NCBI GenBank assembly: GCA_028699255.1
Contig: JAQVUX010000009.1
Location: forward strand, 1-44,564
Direction: 5' to 3'
Source of the DNA: Candidatus Omnitrophota bacterium
GTDB lineage: Bacteria; Omnitrophota; Gorgyraeia; 2-01-FULL-45-10
DNA: 44,564 nt
Numbering within the stretch: position 1 is the first letter of the stretch; every line of letters starts with the position of its first letter. The notes beneath the pieces were generated by a model. It saw nothing but the letters and a program-made list of their open reading frames with translations, had not been told where the DNA came from and did no database searches. The position numbers and the translations under genes were made by a program. Positions 43,227 through 44,564 of this stretch are shown here, in pieces.

Positions 43227-43284
43227 CCAACCTCGGAGGTTATCCCGTGGTTAACACACGGCCAACCTCCGAGGTTATCCCGCA
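43227..43284. repeat. Palindrome family C pair after the giant gene
   Basis: Two direct copies of CCAACCTC(G/C)GAGGTTATCCCG at 43227-43247 and 43262-43282. Each contains a 13-base palindrome AACCTC-N-GAGGTT with the centre base G in one copy and C in the other. Confidence 0.85.
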
Positions 43285-43295
43285 GAACGTATAAT

Positions 43296-43406
43296 GCTCA
43301 GAGAACGACGAAAAACGAGCGACAAGCGACGCACGACAACGCACGGCGAACTACGAAAAACGACGCATGCGAAAAACGAACGACAAAAAACGCACGACGA
43401 ACTACG
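43296..43406. repeat. Low-complexity A/C/G tract
   Basis: About 110 bases built from shuffled short words (CGAAAAACGA three times, CGCACGRC three times, CGAACTACG twice) and almost free of T on the plus strand. No reading frame here is credible. A TATAAT at 43290-43295 lies just upstream without a recognisable -35 box. Confidence 0.6.
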
Positions 43407-43412
43407 CGATTG

Positions 43413-43487
43413 ATGCCCGGGTAACCGGGGTTTAGGGCGCCTTTCCCCCGAGTTAGGCGGCCCTCATCCCGCCCCGGGCATTTTTTC
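43413..43487 (+). terminator. Terminator-like hairpin of the giant gene, convergent with thpR
   Basis: ATGCCCGGG (43413-43421) pairs with CCCGGGCAT (43473-43481), the latter followed immediately by five more T. The 51-base loop can fold further (GGGCGCC, CCGGGG/CCCCCG). It overlaps the 3' end of thpR on the other strand. Confidence 0.5.
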
Positions 43488-44070
43488 CACCCCGGGGTGC
43501 AGTTTCCACCCCGGGGTGGAAATTCGATTCGTGGAGTTTCGTGTAGACGGGCCCGTGGGGCGTGAGTTTACTCTGGAATAGTATTATCGATGATGTTTTT
43601 TGGTAATCGGTCGTTTCTAATTTACAACATGCCATTTTTTCTTTCAGCGCTCCCTTATTTTTCCCGGAACGAACCCTGCCTATAGTCAAGTGCGCCGCGA
43701 ATGCCCGCGGCTCTTTCGCGAAGCCTATCTTCGACAGTTTTTCGTCGATCCTTACAGCAAGCTCCGCGGATTCTTTTGCGCCTTTGTCCAGGCCAATCCA
43801 GATCACGCGGGGATTATCGATGCCGGGGAACGCGCCGACATCTTTCAGAGATAGCTCAAATGGGCGTGAACTATTTGCGACATCATCCAAAACGGCTTTA
43901 ATCTGCTCCAACTTTTCTTCGGTTATCTCGCCCAGGAATTTTAAAGTGAGATGAATGTTGACCGGTTCGACCCACTTAACATCCGCGGCAGTATATTTGA
44001 GATGGGACTGGACTTGGGCGAGGATGTCTTTAATCGTGTCCGATAGTTCCATAGCTATAAATACGCGCAT
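43453..44070 (-). CDS. thpR: RNA 2',3'-cyclic phosphodiesterase (2H family)
   Basis: 2H phosphoesterase that opens 2',3'-cyclic phosphates on RNA; once called 2'-5' RNA ligase. 205 residues. Both catalytic HxT motifs are present: IHLTLKF (about 39-45) and AHLTIGR (about 131-137). MRVFIAMEL is a typical start and GPVYTKLHE a typical end. Residues 184-205 (FHPGVETAPRGG onward, ending GGMRAA) are not part of the fold: they come from two copies of palindrome family A that have replaced the original stop. The order cinA then thpR is a common neighbourhood. Converges on the giant gene. Confidence 0.93.
   Translation of the reverse strand: MRVFIAMELSDTIKDILAQVQSHLKYTAADVKWVEPVNIHLTLKFLGEITEEKLEQIKAVLDDVANSSRPFELSLKDVGAFPGIDNPRVIWIGLDKGAKESAELAVRIDEKLSKIGFAKEPRAFAAHLTIGRVRSGKNKGALKEKMACCKLETTDYQKTSSIILFQSKLTPHGPVYTKLHESNFHPGVETAPRGGKNARGGMRAA
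43484..43522. repeat. Palindrome family A, copies 4 (partial) and 5, inside thpR
   Basis: A truncated copy TTTCCACCCCGGGGTG at 43484-43499 and a full copy TTTCCACCCCGGGGTGGAAA at 43503-43522, separated by three bases. Both are read through in the 3' end of thpR. Confidence 0.9.
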
Positions 44071-44096
44071 TGTGTTAAACCTATATAACCGTGTGT

Positions 44097-44134
44097 AACC
44101 TACGCGGTAACCGCGTAGGTTACCGCGTAGGTTG
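44097..44134. repeat. Palindrome family B, intergenic copy
   Basis: 38 bases identical to 19712-19749 (one inverted and two direct copies of ACCGCGTAGGTT). It lies between cinA and thpR, in the 78-base gap upstream of the thpR start, where it may sit in the thpR leader. Confidence 0.95.
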
Positions 44135-44148
44135 ATTTAGGTTAATTT

Positions 44149-44564
44149 TTAGATATTTTTTCGTAACAGATCCAACGCCGCCTGCGACGCCCGGAAATTT
44201 ATCTCCTCCCGCGAGCCTTTGAAACGCAGTTGCCTGACGATTTTTATGCTATTTGCCGCGAGCGCGATGTAGACGAGACCGACCGGCTTTGCCCGTGTCC
44301 CGCCGCCGGGCCCGGCAATTCCAGTTATGCCCACGCCTATGTCCGCGCGGCAGAGGCGCCGCACGTTCTGCGCCATTTCGAGCGCGACCTGTCGTGAGAC
44401 GGCGCCGTACCGGCCGAGCGATCCGGCTGATACGCCGAGGATGTTTTCTTTGATAGCGTTGGAATAAGCGGTGATGCCCGCCATAAAGTAACGCGAGCTT
44501 CCCGATACATTCGTGAGCCGGTTGGCGAGTAGTCCGCCGGTGCAGGATTCGGCGACGGCGATCG
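44149..44564 (-). CDS. cinA: CinA C-terminal domain (nicotinamide-nucleotide amidase), partial
   Basis: The gene runs off the right edge; only the C-terminal 138 codons are visible. They read IAVAESCTGGLLANRLTNVSG and SRYFMAGITAYSNAIK, then LGVS...GAVSRQVALEMA and GVGITGIAGPGGG followed by KPVGLVYIAL. These are the PncC/CinA-C motifs, with the catalytic Ser in AESCTGG. The enzyme deamidates nicotinamide mononucleotide in pyridine nucleotide salvage. It cannot be decided here whether the N-terminal CinA (MoCF-like) domain is present. thpR follows 78 bases downstream, after palindrome B. Confidence 0.93.
   Translation of the reverse strand, partial: IAVAESCTGGLLANRLTNVSGSSRYFMAGITAYSNAIKENILGVSAGSLGRYGAVSRQVALEMAQNVRRLCRADIGVGITGIAGPGGGTRAKPVGLVYIALAANSIKIVRQLRFKGSREEINFRASQAALDLLRKNI

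Noticed and set aside
43296-43406. Low-complexity tract as a CRISPR-like or protein-coding repeat
   Set aside because: The words recur irregularly without constant spacers and every frame gives short low-quality peptides.

Overview
The window is a chromosomal segment, mostly plus-strand and tightly packed, from a Gram-negative-type bacterium. I think it is a member of Candidatus Omnitrophota or a close PVC-side relative. The reasons are a TIGR04073-type exosortase-associated protein, a GGDEF regulator with a GAF domain, the conserved housekeeping operons, and one giant (about 3,528 residue) secreted or membrane-anchored multidomain protein whose N terminus (hydrophobic helix ending VWAHPD, then LAPDTFFR) looks like those I associate with that phylum. 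The assignment is inference from memory; no taxonomic search was possible.

Layout. 1-3901: smc behind a clear promoter. 3940-5589 (minus): a small secreted protein and a GAF-GGDEF diguanylate cyclase, divergent from the riboflavin operon. 5653-10586: promoter, FMN riboswitch with terminator and a visible antiterminator, then ribBA, ribH, nusB, a PHP phosphoesterase, ribD and ribE. 10609-11206: a TIGR04073 gene, strong hairpins and tRNA-Pro(CGG). 11308-16423: acylphosphatase, metallophosphoesterase, ligA, a lipoprotein, an MBL hydrolase and a XerD-type recombinase. 16424-18109: an accessory patch holding an A/T-rich class III cyclase-like gene, flanked on each side by a large region of nested inverted repeats that may be structured RNAs. 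18110-26232: a DHH-CBS-tRNA nucleotidyltransferase fusion, rbfA, nrnA-like, truB, ribF, rpsO and pnp. 26301-32189: dut, ftsK, a RodZ-like protein, rimO, pgsA and pgpA. 32241-43215: a small ribbon-helix-helix-like protein and the giant gene. 43453-44564 (minus): thpR and the C-terminal part of cinA, which is cut by the window edge.

How it works together. The rib genes (ribBA/H/D/E, and ribF further on) cover the riboflavin branch from GTP and ribulose-5-phosphate to FMN/FAD, with FMN feedback through the riboswitch. rbfA, nrnA, truB, rpsO, pnp, rimO and nusB form the usual transcription/translation maturation set. smc, ftsK, xerD and ligA serve chromosome maintenance.

Most unusual content: (1) the giant protein, which combines a transglutaminase-like C/H/D triad, an HEIAH metallopeptidase motif, a uridine-kinase-like P-loop, two HPr-like domains that keep the phosphorylatable histidine, and a GHKL ATPase domain; (2) a small RHH-like gene whose own promoter and the giant gene's promoter each carry a perfect inverted repeat over the -10 box; (3) at least three families of short perfect palindromes dispersed in the window, two of which sit inside coding sequence in frame and add peptides to RibF, ThpR and the tRNA nucleotidyltransferase; (4) the two structured non-coding regions around the cyclase-like gene.
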